A stretch of DNA of 64,000 nucleotides from Gilliamella sp. ESL0441 (GCF_019469185.1 NZ_CP048264.1:1984001-2048000); one strand, 5' to 3'. Shown: positions 19,894-29,593, counted from the stretch's first letter. Notes: generated by a model from the letters alone, not told the origin. A program made the numbers and translations.

Positions 19894-19915
19894 ATATAAG
19901 GTTTCTGCCTTATAT
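19894..19915 (+). promoter_or_regulatory. secA: Stem-loop between secM and secA
   Basis: Perfect 8-bp stem ATATAAGG/CCTTATAT with loop TTTCTG, 48 bases after the SecM proline codon and about 30 before the secA start. It sits where the E. coli transcript forms the hairpin that masks the secA ribosome-binding site. A CCTCC directly after it could pair with purine-rich sequence. The regulatory role is inferred from position. Confidence 0.5.
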
Positions 19916-19946
19916 CCTCCCTATTGAAAAGAAGAAAGAGAAATTT

Positions 19947-22673
19947 ATGTTATTAAAATTATTAACCAAAGTATTTGGTAGCCGTAATGAACGTGTATTA
20001 AAAACTATGCGTAAGCGTGTAGAGAAAATTAATGCCCTTGAACCTACAATGGAAGCATTAACAGATGATGAACTTAAAGCAAAAACTACCGAATTTAAAG
20101 AAAAATTAGCGTCTGGTACTCAGTTAGATGATATTTTGGAAGAAGCTTTTGCTGTTGTTCGTGAAGCAAGTAAGCGTGTTTTTGGTATGCGTCATTTCGA
20201 TGTTCAGTTGATTGGTGGTATGGTATTAAATGAACGTTGTATTGCTGAAATGCGTACTGGTGAAGGAAAAACTTTAACGGCAACATTACCAGCTTACCTC
20301 AATGCACTAACTGGCAAAGGGGTGCATGTTGTTACGGTCAATGATTATCTAGCACAACGTGATGCAGAAAATAATCGACCTTTATTTGAATTTTTAGGTT
20401 TAACGGTAGGCATAAATCTACCTAATATGCCGCCGGCAATGAAACGTGAAGCTTATAATGCTGATATCACTTATGGTACGAATAATGAATATGGCTTTGA
20501 TTATCTCCGCGATAATATGGTGTTTAGCAAAGAATCACGAGTTCAGCGACCGCTACATTATGCGCTAGTCGATGAAGTTGACTCAATTTTAATTGATGAA
20601 GCCAGAACACCATTAATTATTTCTGGTCAAGCAGAAGATAGTTCTGATAAATATATCAGCATCGATAAAATCATTCCTCATCTCATTCAACAAGAAAAAG
20701 AAGACTCAGACCAATTCCAAGGCGATGGAGACTTCTCAATTGATGAAAAAACACGTCAAGTAAACTTAACGGAACGTGGATTAATCAAAGTAGAAGAACT
20801 ATTGATAAAACTTGGCATTATGGAAAATGAAGAGTCATTGTATGCGCCGAGTAATATTGTATTAATGCATCACGTTAATGCAGCGCTACGTGCTCATCAC
20901 CTATTCCATCGTGATGTGGACTATATCGTAAAAGATAACGAAATTATTATTGTTGATGAACACACTGGTCGAACAATGGATGGACGACGTTGGTCGGATG
21001 GCTTACATCAAGCGGTTGAAGCAAAAGAACATGTTAAAATTCAAAATGAAAACCAAACATTAGCTTCAATAACTTTCCAAAACTATTTCCGTCTATATGA
21101 AAAATTAGCGGGTATGACGGGTACAGCGGATACTGAAGCCTTCGAATTTAATCAAATTTATGGTTTAGATACCATCGTTATCCCAACTAATCGCCCAATG
21201 CAGCGTATCGATAAATCTGATTTAGTTTACATGACTGAAAAAGAGAAAATCGACGCAATAGTTGCCGATGTTCTGGATTGCTTAAACCGAGGACAACCTG
21301 TTCTTGTTGGTACCGCATCTATCGAAAAATCAGAATTAGTCTCGAATGCATTTAAAAAAGTAGGAATTAAACACAATGTATTAAATGCTAAATTCCATGC
21401 CCAAGAAGCTGAAATTATTGCAAATGCTGGTAGTAAAGGCGCAGTAACCATTGCAACGAATATGGCGGGTCGTGGTACGGACATCATGCTAGGGGGTAAT
21501 TGGCAAAGCGATCTTGCGAAACTTGAAAATCCAACACCTGAAGATATTGAAAAAGCTAAACAAGCATGGCAAGAAAGACATGAAGAAGTCATTGCACTTG
21601 GCGGTCTTTACATTTTAGGTACTGAACGACATGAGTCTCGCCGAATTGATAATCAGTTACGTGGTCGTGCTGGTCGTCAAGGTGACCCTGGTGGCTCACG
21701 TTTTTACCTATCTCTTGAAGATCCATTAATGCGAATTTTTGCTTCAGACCGTGTAGGCAATATGATGCGTAAATTGGGTATGAAAAATGGAGAAGCAATC
21801 GAACATCCGTGGATAAATAAAGCCATTGCCAATGCGCAAAAGAAAGTTGAAAGTCGCAATTTTGATATTCGTAAACAATTACTTGAATATGATGACGTTG
21901 CCAATGATCAACGTAAAGCAATTTACCGTCAACGAAACGAATTATTAGATAACTCGGATATCAAAGAAACTATCGATTCAATTCGTGGCGATGTATTTAA
22001 TGCGTTAATCGATCGTTATATACCACCTCAATCAATTGAAGAAATGTGGGATGTGCCTGGTCTAGAAGCGGCATTAAAAAGCGACTTTGATCTCGAATTG
22101 CCTATCGCAAAATGGTTGGATGAAGAACAAAATCTTCATGAAGAGACACTGCGTGAACGTATCATACAACAAGCGCAACAACGCTATGAAGAAAAAGAAC
22201 AAATTGCAGGTTCTGAAGCATTCAGGCATTTCGAAAAAAATGTGATGTTACAAACACTGGACAATTTATGGAAAGAACATTTAGCGGCTATGGATTACTT
22301 ACGTCAAGGTATTCATCTACGTGGTTATGCCCAAAAAGACCCTAAACAAGAGTATAAACGTGAATCATTTAATATGTTTGCCGACATGTTAGAAGCTTTA
22401 AAATATGAAGTAATAGGGATTCTTAGCCGTGTAATTATACGTTCACAAGAAGAAGTTGAAGAAGCTGAAAGACAACGTTTAGCAGAGATGGAAAAATTGT
22501 CAGCTAAGCAACATGCTAGCCACGAATCTATCACTAATATTGATGATGATAATGACAGTGAAAACAGATCTGGACAACCAATTGTACGTTCAGAAACAAA
22601 AGTTGGACGTAATGATCCTTGTCCTTGTGGTTCAGGGAAAAAATATAAACATTGCCATGGAGCTGTTCAATAA
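19947..22673 (+). CDS. secA: Preprotein translocase ATPase SecA
   Basis: Motor of the Sec export pathway; cytoplasmic and bound to SecYEG. The start [18 protein letters not shown] aligns with E. coli SecA; a longer frame from 19887 would cross the secM-secA hairpin and is not favoured. Walker A is in MRTGEGKTL, the DEAD-type box in [15 protein letters not shown], and motif VI in [13 protein letters not shown]. The C-terminal zinc site [14 protein letters not shown] is intact. 908 residues against 901 in E. coli. Purine-rich AAGAAAGAG precedes the ATG. Expression is expected to respond to the upstream SecM. Confidence 0.97.
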   Translation: MLLKLLTKVFGSRNERVLKTMRKRVEKINALEPTMEALTDDELKAKTTEFKEKLASGTQLDDILEEAFAVVREASKRVFGMRHFDVQLIGGMVLNERCIAEMRTGEGKTLTATLPAYLNALTGKGVHVVTVNDYLAQRDAENNRPLFEFLGLTVGINLPNMPPAMKREAYNADITYGTNNEYGFDYLRDNMVFSKESRVQRPLHYALVDEVDSILIDEARTPLIISGQAEDSSDKYISIDKIIPHLIQQEKEDSDQFQGDGDFSIDEKTRQVNLTERGLIKVEELLIKLGIMENEESLYAPSNIVLMHHVNAALRAHHLFHRDVDYIVKDNEIIIVDEHTGRTMDGRRWSDGLHQAVEAKEHVKIQNENQTLASITFQNYFRLYEKLAGMTGTADTEAFEFNQIYGLDTIVIPTNRPMQRIDKSDLVYMTEKEKIDAIVADVLDCLNRGQPVLVGTASIEKSELVSNAFKKVGIKHNVLNAKFHAQEAEIIANAGSKGAVTIATNMAGRGTDIMLGGNWQSDLAKLENPTPEDIEKAKQAWQERHEEVIALGGLYILGTERHESRRIDNQLRGRAGRQGDPGGSRFYLSLEDPLMRIFASDRVGNMMRKLGMKNGEAIEHPWINKAIANAQKKVESRNFDIRKQLLEYDDVANDQRKAIYRQRNELLDNSDIKETIDSIRGDVFNALIDRYIPPQSIEEMWDVPGLEAALKSDFDLELPIAKWLDEEQNLHEETLRERIIQQAQQRYEEKEQIAGSEAFRHFEKNVMLQTLDNLWKEHLAAMDYLRQGIHLRGYAQKDPKQEYKRESFNMFADMLEALKYEVIGILSRVIIRSQEEVEEAERQRLAEMEKLSAKQHASHESITNIDDDNDSENRSGQPIVRSETKVGRNDPCPCGSGKKYKHCHGAVQ

Positions 22674-22735
22674 ATAAAAAATTTAGTATCATCAACTTAT
22701 CTTGATGATAAAATAAACGATTATCATCGTCCGGC

Positions 22736-22770
22736 AAATTTAGGGGAAATTTAAAATTTCCCCGAATTTT
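22736..22770 (+). terminator. Terminator after secA
   Basis: GGGGAAATT and AATTTCCCC arms (22743-22751 with 22755-22763), three-base loop, extended by AT pairs and followed by TTTT. It separates secA from mutT. A second weaker hairpin, ATCATCAA/TTGATGAT, lies at 22688-22709. Confidence 0.75.
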
Positions 22771-22790
22771 ACTAAAAGACAGATGGAATT

Positions 22791-23195
22791 ATGAGAAAAC
22801 ATATCGAAATTGCAATAGGAATTATACGTTCACAAGATTGTGAAATTTTTATCACTCAACGCGGAGAGGACTCTCACCTTGCCGGCTTTTGGGAATTTCC
22901 AGGCGGAAAAATAGAACCCGGTGAAACACCCTATCAAACTTTGCAGCGCGAAATAGCCGAAGAAGTCGACATTCTTATTCATAATGCTCAGTTTTTGAAA
23001 GTTGTAAAACATAGTTATAATGATCGTGATATTACCATTCATGCTTATTTAGTTGAAGAATGGGATGGCGTTCCTTTTGCCAAAGAAGGCCAACCTAGTC
23101 GTTGGGTAGATCAAGAGGATTTAAACGCTGACGAATTTCCTGATGCTAACAGACCAATTATAGAAATGTTGAAAAATCGAGATAAACAAATTTAA
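22791..23195 (+). CDS. mutT: 8-oxo-dGTP diphosphatase
   Basis: Nudix hydrolase that removes oxidised guanine nucleotides from the pool. The 134 residues align with E. coli MutT (129): WEFPGGKIEPGETP, KEGQPSRWV and LNADEFPDANRPII. The Nudix box reads GGKIEPGETPYQTLQREIAEEVDI; the glycine normally at the end (EEVGI) is Asp here, while the catalytic REIAEE glutamates are kept. It follows secA, as in E. coli, but behind a terminator. Confidence 0.94.
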   Translation: MRKHIEIAIGIIRSQDCEIFITQRGEDSHLAGFWEFPGGKIEPGETPYQTLQREIAEEVDILIHNAQFLKVVKHSYNDRDITIHAYLVEEWDGVPFAKEGQPSRWVDQEDLNADEFPDANRPIIEMLKNRDKQI

Positions 23196-23649
23196 TTGTT
23201 TTTTTAGATAAATCTCGTTATCAGGCTCGATTCTTAAACTGGATTTGTTTTTTTGGCTAATGATTCTTATTGATGATTTGAATCAGTTGTATTTAGTTCC
23301 TATTGAATAAATACACATTATCAATTTTTTCAAAATTTATCCTGCACAATCTCAATCGATTTCGACATATTATTATCAAATCGGTGATTGTAGAAATTCC
23401 CTTAATAACTGATAAAAAAATTCAAAGGAAGAGTGTAAAGCAATTTCATTAAGATAGAATGAAAAAAGTCAACGCTCACAAACTATTTCAGACTTTCTTA
23501 ACCTGTTTTATTTCTAAATAAAGAAATGAGCCACAATAATTATCAATTGTTACCTTTATACAACTAGTTTTCTAAGCATGCTAAGAAATGCATTAAATAT
23601 TCTTGCTATTTCTGAAAATAACTAACCTAATATTTTTAATTATCAATAA
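23196..23649. other. Gene-free AT-rich region with one interrupted inverted repeat
   Basis: 454 bases between mutT and the minus-strand zur group. No reading frame with a ribosome-binding site was found. At 23346-23391 the arms ACAATC...CGATTT and AAATCG...GATTGT form an interrupted inverted repeat with a 15-base centre, which could be a hairpin or an operator. Otherwise nothing is recognised. Confidence 0.45.
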
Positions 23650-24033
23650 CTAGGATTTATTATGTAGTCTTTGCTCAGCCAGAGCTAAAAAAACAATGCC
23701 AATAATAATACTGATTGCACCCAATAAGTGCGACAAAGTAATTTTTTCATCAAAAACCAATACTGATACGAGCATCACAGTGACCAACTGCAAATGTGAA
23801 GCGGCAAAAGCAGGACCAACTGGCGCTTTCTTTAATAACACCATCCAAGTAATAAAAGCACCAGTATACCCAACCATCACTAAATAAGCCCAATAGTGAC
23901 TGAAGATACGAATTAACCAATCAATATTAAACTCGAAAGGCATTGCTGACAAGGTGGTAAATTTAAAACACATCTGACCGAAAGTATCAAAAAATAATAG
24001 AAATACAAAACCAACCAAATAAAATTTTCTCAT
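23650..24033 (-). CDS. Four-helix EamA/SMR-type membrane protein, second of a pair
   Basis: 127 residues with four predicted membrane helices and the late VLVFDEKITLSHLLGAISIIIGIVFLAL pattern of EamA/DMT half-size transporters. It overlaps the partner gene upstream by four bases (24030-24033), so the two are translated together. The layout resembles the ArnE/ArnF flippase pair and other paired SMR proteins that form heterodimers. The substrate is unknown. They lie at the end of ratA-ratB-zur, which could hint at zinc-linked expression (inference). Confidence 0.7.
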   Translation of the reverse strand: MRKFYLVGFVFLLFFDTFGQMCFKFTTLSAMPFEFNIDWLIRIFSHYWAYLVMVGYTGAFITWMVLLKKAPVGPAFAASHLQLVTVMLVSVLVFDEKITLSHLLGAISIIIGIVFLALAEQRLHNKS

Positions 24034-24398
24034 TCCGTCATTCCTACTAATACTACTCCTGTAGTAATAAAAAATATGCCTAATAATCGAAATAATGTCA
24101 GATGTTCTTTAAATAAAACTCGTCCTGCTAGCATAACAGTTATCATATTAAATGAACCTAACAAAATACCTTGAGATAAAGGGACTTCACTCAAAAATGC
24201 TAACCAAAAGATAAAACCAACAAAATAAGAACCGAAACCAATCCATAACCAAAAATTACCAAAAAGTTTATGCCAATAATCCAAACCTTGTTTATGTTTG
24301 GAAGTAATTGCAGCATATTTAAAAGCTATTTGCCCAACGGTATCACAACTAACATTAAGCAACCAAAGTACAATAATTAAGGTTGACACAGGTGACAT
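24030..24398 (-). CDS. Four-helix EamA/SMR-type membrane protein, first of a pair
   Basis: 122 residues, four predicted membrane helices, with VGQIAFKYAAI in the first half and LFKEHLTLFRLLGIFFITTGVVLV at the end, the usual EamA half-repeat. It shares the GQIAFK/GQMCFK helix-1 pattern with its partner, so the pair arose by duplication. Its first 22 bases lie inside the end of zur, so translation is coupled. Substrate unknown. Confidence 0.7.
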   Translation of the reverse strand: MSPVSTLIIVLWLLNVSCDTVGQIAFKYAAITSKHKQGLDYWHKLFGNFWLWIGFGSYFVGFIFWLAFLSEVPLSQGILLGSFNMITVMLAGRVLFKEHLTLFRLLGIFFITTGVVLVGMTE

Positions 24399-24835
24399 TC
24401 TCCATGAATTTCAAGCACACTGTGCTTAATTAAAAACTTATTTTGCTGCGCTAACTGTTTAAGTTGTTTTTCGATATTTTCGGAATGTTTTTCGATGATT
24501 TGTTGGCAAATATCACAAATAAACAGAATTGAAAGATGTTCAGGGTCTTGGAAGTGAGGACAAATAATATAACTGTTGCTAGACTCAACTTTATGGATAA
24601 AACCTTGTTCAAGTAAAAATTCCAATGCACGATAAATAGTAGGTGGTTTAGCTTGTGGCTCACTGACTTTCAATAAATCTAAAAGATCATATGCACTCAT
24701 CGCTTTATTTGCTTTTAACATAATATCTAAAACTGTGCGACGCTGCGTAGTCAGTTTAATATTTCGTTTTTTGCATAAGGTTTCAATCTTGTCTATTATC
24801 AGATTATGCATCTTCTTACCCTTGCCAATAGTCAT
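24377..24835 (-). CDS. zur: Zinc uptake regulator, Fur family
   Basis: Zinc-sensing repressor of zinc import genes. The segment ISAYDLLDLL-type helix (here MSAYDLLDLLKVSEPQAKPPTIYRALEFLLEQGF) and KVESSNSY match E. coli Zur nearly residue for residue. The CDICQQI and ECHLCQP Cys pairs are the structural zinc ligands. The frame opens with an ATG overlapping the ratB stop (TAATG); an ATG at 24811 with AAGGGTAAGAAG before it is the other candidate and aligns better with the family. It is shorter than E. coli Zur (171), lacking the His-rich tail. Unusually it is followed by two overlapping membrane-protein genes. Confidence 0.92.
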   Translation of the reverse strand: MTIGKGKKMHNLIIDKIETLCKKRNIKLTTQRRTVLDIMLKANKAMSAYDLLDLLKVSEPQAKPPTIYRALEFLLEQGFIHKVESSNSYIICPHFQDPEHLSILFICDICQQIIEKHSENIEKQLKQLAQQNKFLIKHSVLEIHGECHLCQP

Positions 24836-25107
24836 TATTTTTTCAATGCGGCTCTTCTTCGTCTTATTTCTTTAGGATCATTTATTAAGGGACGATAAAT
24901 TTCGATACGATCGCCATTATTTACGCAATCATTAAGTTCACAACGTTTACCATAAACTCCAACTAAATGATCATCTAATTGAATATGACAAATTGATAAG
25001 ATATTTGATTTTATAATTGCTTGCAAGACATTAGTTTGTTCATCAACATTGCAATCAATAACGGTTGGATTATTTGGTAATGCATAAACAACTTGTATAC
25101 TTATCAT
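24835..25107 (-). CDS. ratB: RnfH/RatB family ubiquitin-like protein
   Basis: 90-residue protein of the RnfH family, beta-grasp fold, function uncertain. Signatures are the opening ISIQVVYALPNN, GVYGKRCEL and the ending DRIEIYRPLINDPKEIRRRRA. It starts one base after the ratA stop and overlaps the start of the zur frame. The ratA-ratB pair divergent from smpB is the standard gammaproteobacterial order. Confidence 0.92.
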   Translation of the reverse strand: MISIQVVYALPNNPTVIDCNVDEQTNVLQAIIKSNILSICHIQLDDHLVGVYGKRCELNDCVNNGDRIEIYRPLINDPKEIRRRRAALKK

Positions 25108-25108
25108 T

Positions 25109-25537
25109 TTAATAAATCTGCCTTGCTCGCTTAGAAAATGCCTCTACCATATTTGTCATCACTTCTTTAAAAACTGGTGTCATAGTCATATCTAATAATT
25201 TATTTTGAAATTCAAAATCTAAACTAAAACTAATTTTACATTCAGTATCATTTAACGATGTAAACTGCCATTTGCCCGAAAGGTGTTTAAACGGACCTTC
25301 TAAAAGGGTTAAGTCAATTGAATGAGGCTCATTAATTTGATTTAATGTGGTAAATGATTTTTTGAAACCAAATTTTTCAACTTCAATAAATGCAGCAACA
25401 ACATTATCTTGTTTTCTAATAATCCCAGTTGCGATACAATCAGGGACAAATTCAGGATATCGCTCAATGTCATTAACTAATGCAAACATTTGTTCGATAG
25501 AATACGGTTCGATAACTTCGTGAAATATATGTGCCAT
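25109..25537 (-). CDS. ratA: RatA family START-like protein
   Basis: 142-residue START/Bet v1-like protein (coenzyme Q-binding/RatA family). Reported roles are ubiquinone binding and, in E. coli, interference with 70S ribosome assembly; which applies here is not known. The VNDIERYPEFVPDC segment near residue 21 and SFSLDFEFQNKLLDMTM near 103 are typical. Divergent from smpB with 67 bases between the start codons. Confidence 0.92.
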   Translation of the reverse strand: MAHIFHEVIEPYSIEQMFALVNDIERYPEFVPDCIATGIIRKQDNVVAAFIEVEKFGFKKSFTTLNQINEPHSIDLTLLEGPFKHLSGKWQFTSLNDTECKISFSLDFEFQNKLLDMTMTPVFKEVMTNMVEAFSKRARQIY

Positions 25538-25604
25538 AAGAATAAATTACAAAAAATAAAAATTGTGGCATATATTACCACGTAACTCTATAATAACGCA
25601 CATT

Positions 25605-26087
25605 ATGACTAAGAAAAAATCACACAAACCCGGTTCAGCAACCATTGCTCTTAATAAACGTGCCCGCCATGAGTACTTTATTGAAGAGGAAATTGAGGCA
25701 GGATTATCCCTTCAAGGTTGGGAAGTTAAATCCCTGCGTGCAGGAAAAGTTAATATTAGTGATAGCTATGTTCTACTCAAAGATGGTGAAGCATGGCTAT
25801 TTGGCGCAACCATAACCCCGCTTAATGTCGCTTCCACACATGTGGTTTGCGAACCGATGCGTAACCGCAAATTGTTATTAAATGAGCGTGAGTTAAATTC
25901 ATTATTTGGTCAAATCAACCGACAAGGTTATACCGTTGTTGCACTTTCGTTATACTGGAAAAATGCTTGGGCAAAAGTGAAAATCGGTATTGCAAAAGGT
26001 AAAAAAGAGTATGATAAACGTACCGATATCAAAGAGCGGCAATGGCAAGTTGATAAGGCTCGCATTATGAAAAACGCTAATCGCTAA
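25605..26087 (+). CDS. smpB: SsrA-binding protein SmpB
   Basis: Partner of tmRNA in trans-translation. The start chosen gives 160 residues, as in E. coli, beginning [24 protein letters not shown]; an in-frame ATG 42 bases upstream would add 14 unrelated residues. Conserved [23 protein letters not shown] and the basic C-terminal [20 protein letters not shown] are intact. A TATAAT at 25589-25594 lies only ten bases before the ATG, so the mRNA leader could be very short. The tmRNA gene is also in the window at 49129. Confidence 0.96.
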   Translation: MTKKKSHKPGSATIALNKRARHEYFIEEEIEAGLSLQGWEVKSLRAGKVNISDSYVLLKDGEAWLFGATITPLNVASTHVVCEPMRNRKLLLNERELNSLFGQINRQGYTVVALSLYWKNAWAKVKIGIAKGKKEYDKRTDIKERQWQVDKARIMKNANR

Positions 26088-26105
26088 TTTTTTAGATCAT
26101 CCCCC

Positions 26106-27116
26106 TTAATCATCAGTTCCACGATGACGTATAATCATGGGACTGATGAAAAATGCATTGTGCTTTAGCTCTTTGAAATTGATTAAATCAGCAATCACGC
26201 TCACACAAGTGAGTGCCATTGTTTCAAAATCTTGGGCGATAGCATCTATAGGATAGTTAGAATAATTAAGATAGATATTATAATCGTAGGAACAAAGACA
26301 AATATTTTCTGGTTTAACTTTACTTTCAACTAAATAACTTAATATCTCCTGTAAAATATTACCTGATGGCGTAAAAATTGCTTTAGGTAAACGCCCCAAC
26401 TCTATGTGTAAACGTTTCAATAACTCATAACCCTTATTTGGGCAATAATCATCACACACAATCCAATGAGGTTTTGGAGTTAACCCTACTTTTATTAAAC
26501 CTTGCTTAAACCCTTCTAACCTTGATTGAATCGAGGTTAATTGAGTATCACAGCCAATAAAATAAAATTCATCTAAGTTTTTAGCATAAGGTTCTATTAG
26601 ATTAGCAACAGCAGACCTTGCTTCGCTGGTTATAAACGGTAATCTAGTCTGTTCAATGTAACGATCAAAAAACAGAACGGGTGTATGTTGATTGATACTC
26701 AAATAAAAATCATCTGTATCCAATGACGTTACCACTATCATCGCATCCACTTTACGCTCTACCAAATTTTGTGCAACATTAATTTCAACATCCTTATTAT
26801 AATGGCTACATGTAATTAACAGCTGTATATTTTTTTCTCGAAATGACGCTTCCAGATGATGTAAAAACATTGAAAAAAATGAATTCGACATATCCGGAAC
26901 AATAACACCAATTGTATTTGTACTATTTGCCTTCACCAAATATCGTCGAATATGCGATTGTTCTCTATATTGTTCGGCAATTGACAGTACTTTTTGTCGT
27001 GTTTGCGGTGAAATACGATATTTCTTATCCCGTTTATTAAAAATATGACTGACGGTCGTTGCCGACACGCCAGCCAAACGAGCAATATCATTGATTCTTA
27101 ATTTATTACTCGTCAT
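26106..27116 (-). CDS. LacI-family transcriptional regulator
   Basis: 336 residues: N-terminal helix-turn-helix (RINDIARLAGVSATTVSHIFNKRDKKYRIS, about residues 6-36) with the hinge to about 60, then a periplasmic-binding-like sensor domain (IGVIVPDMSNSFFSMFLHHLE). GGAAGGTG precedes the ATG. It lies 15 bases downstream of the GH172 gene and on the same strand as the permease, so it probably controls this sugar locus and senses its sugar or a breakdown product (inference). It converges with smpB, 18 bases apart. Confidence 0.88.
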   Translation of the reverse strand: MTSNKLRINDIARLAGVSATTVSHIFNKRDKKYRISPQTRQKVLSIAEQYREQSHIRRYLVKANSTNTIGVIVPDMSNSFFSMFLHHLEASFREKNIQLLITCSHYNKDVEINVAQNLVERKVDAMIVVTSLDTDDFYLSINQHTPVLFFDRYIEQTRLPFITSEARSAVANLIEPYAKNLDEFYFIGCDTQLTSIQSRLEGFKQGLIKVGLTPKPHWIVCDDYCPNKGYELLKRLHIELGRLPKAIFTPSGNILQEILSYLVESKVKPENICLCSYDYNIYLNYSNYPIDAIAQDFETMALTCVSVIADLINFKELKHNAFFISPMIIRHRGTDD

Positions 27117-27131
27117 ATTTCACCTTCCAGT

Positions 27132-28250
27132 CTATCTTGGCGTACGTTGTTGTTTATTGGGAAAAGTAGGATTATGATTTTCCGACGGATTTTGATACCA
27201 ATAAGCTACACTTGAAATATCATCGCAACGTTCGTATAACCTGATATCATCATTGCCAATTTGTTGAAAAGCTAGTTTGATATTCTTATGAAAAGCGACT
27301 GGATCAGGTAAATGCCAACGATATAAGCCATGCATAGGAAGCGCATCATCACCAAAACCATGTACTGGATTTGAATCGCCTGTTTGAAAAAAGTCTCGTG
27401 TTGCATCACGATTAGTTTGATAAGGATAACCCATAAACAAAGTTTGGAAACATTTCGCTTTTGGTCTTCCTTGACTGTCGCGGTTATGGAACGCCCAAGC
27501 TCCACCAAAATAATCTTCTGAGCCAGTTGAATGTTGCGTTGGATAATCACTATCATCATCGAGATAGAATTTGAACTCCCCTTCTCCCCACCAATAACGT
27601 TCTAAAGCTGTTAAGGCTAGATATGTGCCAACATAATAACCATGCCCATTAACATTATCTAAAATAACATAATCTTGAGCAAAATTCGTAACTCGTTGAC
27701 GGCGCCATTGCGCATGAAAATAAAGTGGTTGCTCAAACGGTTTTGGCATGATGGCATAGTTAATGGTAAAAAAGAAATGTTGTAAATCAGCTTCATGCTC
27801 ATTGTGAATTTCGATTCTAGCCCTTTTATTAAATGGCATTCTGAAATAACTATTGAAACCACCGGTTGGGTTAACCACAATTGGCATTGAATTAATATCA
27901 CACCGTGCTCCAAAACCATTACAGAAAAAATCCCCTATAGGGCTTTCAACCGATGGGACGGTTTCATCATCCCAATAAATCCGAATGACCACATCTCGCA
28001 ATACAAAACTTCCTCGATGTGTCCTATCCGTTAAGGTAAACCACATATGCCTAATTTCAGCAGGCCCGTTAATTTCCGCAATAGTTATTTTTTCCCCTGC
28101 CGGAATCGAGATACAACCTTGTCCTTTACGGCTAGGACCTAAAGCACTCGCTTTCATACAAGATTTGCCTTTTTCACCGGTCATATTTTCAGGTGAAATA
28201 GTTCGAGTCTGTTCAAAGTTAAATTGTGTCACTGAATTGAATATATTCAT
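27132..28250 (-). CDS. GH172 (DUF2961) glycoside hydrolase
   Basis: 372-residue protein of the DUF2961 family, now CAZy GH172; characterised members act on difructose dianhydride I and other alpha-fructofuranosides, and on D-arabinofuranosides. Family blocks seen: SIPAGEKITIAEINGPAEIRHMWF, SPIGDFFCNGFG, MPFNKRARIEI, and WWGEGEFKFYLDDD with TGSEDYFGGAWAF. Glu 223/225 and Glu 245 lie about 20 residues apart, matching the spacing of the two catalytic glutamates in the bifidobacterial enzyme; exact assignment needs an alignment. There is no leader, so it works on sugar imported by the permease upstream. The substrate is inferred. Confidence 0.82.
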   Translation of the reverse strand: MNIFNSVTQFNFEQTRTISPENMTGEKGKSCMKASALGPSRKGQGCISIPAGEKITIAEINGPAEIRHMWFTLTDRTHRGSFVLRDVVIRIYWDDETVPSVESPIGDFFCNGFGARCDINSMPIVVNPTGGFNSYFRMPFNKRARIEIHNEHEADLQHFFFTINYAIMPKPFEQPLYFHAQWRRQRVTNFAQDYVILDNVNGHGYYVGTYLALTALERYWWGEGEFKFYLDDDSDYPTQHSTGSEDYFGGAWAFHNRDSQGRPKAKCFQTLFMGYPYQTNRDATRDFFQTGDSNPVHGFGDDALPMHGLYRWHLPDPVAFHKNIKLAFQQIGNDDIRLYERCDDISSVAYWYQNPSENHNPTFPNKQQRTPR

Positions 28251-28308
28251 TTTAAATCCTTAATATATTTTATTAAATTCTAAATATCAAAGTTTGGTAA
28301 ATTTATGG

Positions 28309-29550
28309 TCAATTTTTTTGTTCTGTATTGCCTAATCTTTTATCTCGGCTTAAGAAAAAAATCGCAAAAATCATAAAGCCCAATACGACTAACCCCAGAT
28401 TATTAAAAGTCGTCGCAGCACCTGCTGTATCGTAAACATCACCGACATAAGTTGAGAACAATATTACGCCGACTGAACCGGCAACTTGATAGCCAATTAA
28501 AAAAACAGTGGCTGAAAGACGTGCATTAAAATTATTATCAATATATTTAAATACAGAGACTAAAATGGTTGAGATTTCTAAACAATGCATCAGTTTAATT
28601 ATCGATATAATAACAATGCTATTAACATGACCAGTTAAAAATATCCGGGAAGCCGATATGAAAGCAGCAAAGATAAGTGCATTTTTTGCACCAACGCGAT
28701 TAACAACAAAGGGCACACAAAACATCACTGCCGCTTCTAAAAAAACTTGAAAAGAATTTAATAAACCATATAAACGATAACCATCATTTACATCGGTAAA
28801 TTGTTGCGTAAAATAAACGGGGAACAATTGCTGATCATAAATATTATAAAGACTATAAGTACCTAGTACATAAATTACAAATATCCAAAATTTTTTAAGC
28901 GCAAACACAGAAAGAATTTCATTAAAGGTTAATTTTTCTTTCTTTTGAAACACCACACTCGAGGATTGAGTTAAGTCAGGTTTGAAATTGAGGTTCAAAA
29001 TCATAAAACAGATACCGACTATCGACGCCGCCCAAAAATTAAGATGAGGATTAATACTGATCAAGATTCCAGCGAAAAACGTTCCTACTGCATAAGCAAT
29101 ACAGCCCCAGGTACGGCATTGACCAAATTCAAACCCAAATGCCCGACTAATTTTTTCACAATATGAATCAATCAGCCCCATCCCTGCAACCCAACCAAAA
29201 CCAAGAAAAAAACTACCAAAAATCACACCGATATAAAAACTATGGCGTAACAGTGGTTCATAAACATAGATTAATGCAGGTGCGGCACAAGTAATAATAA
29301 TACTTTGAAACCAAATAAGATGTTTTTTCAAAACTAATTTATCTTGATAGATCCCATAAAGAATCATAATAATTAGCGATATAAAATAGTTAAATGAATA
29401 AATAATACCTGTTTGCTTTGCTGTTAAACCTATTTCCTTACTGAGCCAGATTGCATAAAAAGAGAAAACAAAACTGCCTGCTGCGTAATACATAAAGCTA
29501 TAACACGAAGCAAACCAATAAGTTGGCTTTTTATAAAATGCACTTGTCAT
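28309..29550 (-). CDS. Sucrose-permease (CscB)-like MFS transporter
   Basis: 413-residue, twelve-helix oligosaccharide:H+ symporter. It is closer to E. coli CscB than to LacY: it shares ASCYSFMYY, FYAIWL, QDKLVLKKHLIW, GTYSLYNIYDQQLFPVYF, LYGLLNSFQVFLEA and RLSATVFLIGYQ. AGGATAA precedes the ATG. First gene of a permease-hydrolase-regulator set on the minus strand. Given its CscB kinship and the GH172 enzyme beside it, the cargo is probably a fructose-containing disaccharide (inference). Confidence 0.85.
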   Translation of the reverse strand: MTSAFYKKPTYWFASCYSFMYYAAGSFVFSFYAIWLSKEIGLTAKQTGIIYSFNYFISLIIMILYGIYQDKLVLKKHLIWFQSIIITCAAPALIYVYEPLLRHSFYIGVIFGSFFLGFGWVAGMGLIDSYCEKISRAFGFEFGQCRTWGCIAYAVGTFFAGILISINPHLNFWAASIVGICFMILNLNFKPDLTQSSSVVFQKKEKLTFNEILSVFALKKFWIFVIYVLGTYSLYNIYDQQLFPVYFTQQFTDVNDGYRLYGLLNSFQVFLEAAVMFCVPFVVNRVGAKNALIFAAFISASRIFLTGHVNSIVIISIIKLMHCLEISTILVSVFKYIDNNFNARLSATVFLIGYQVAGSVGVILFSTYVGDVYDTAGAATTFNNLGLVVLGFMIFAIFFLSRDKRLGNTEQKN

Positions 29551-29593
29551 AATTTATCCTATGAAGAGTTAACCACTAAGAAGGAGTATGAAG

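Noticed and set aside
19887..19946. A longer SecA start 20 codons upstream
   Set aside because: The extra residues do not match SecA, and the region forms the secM-secA hairpin.
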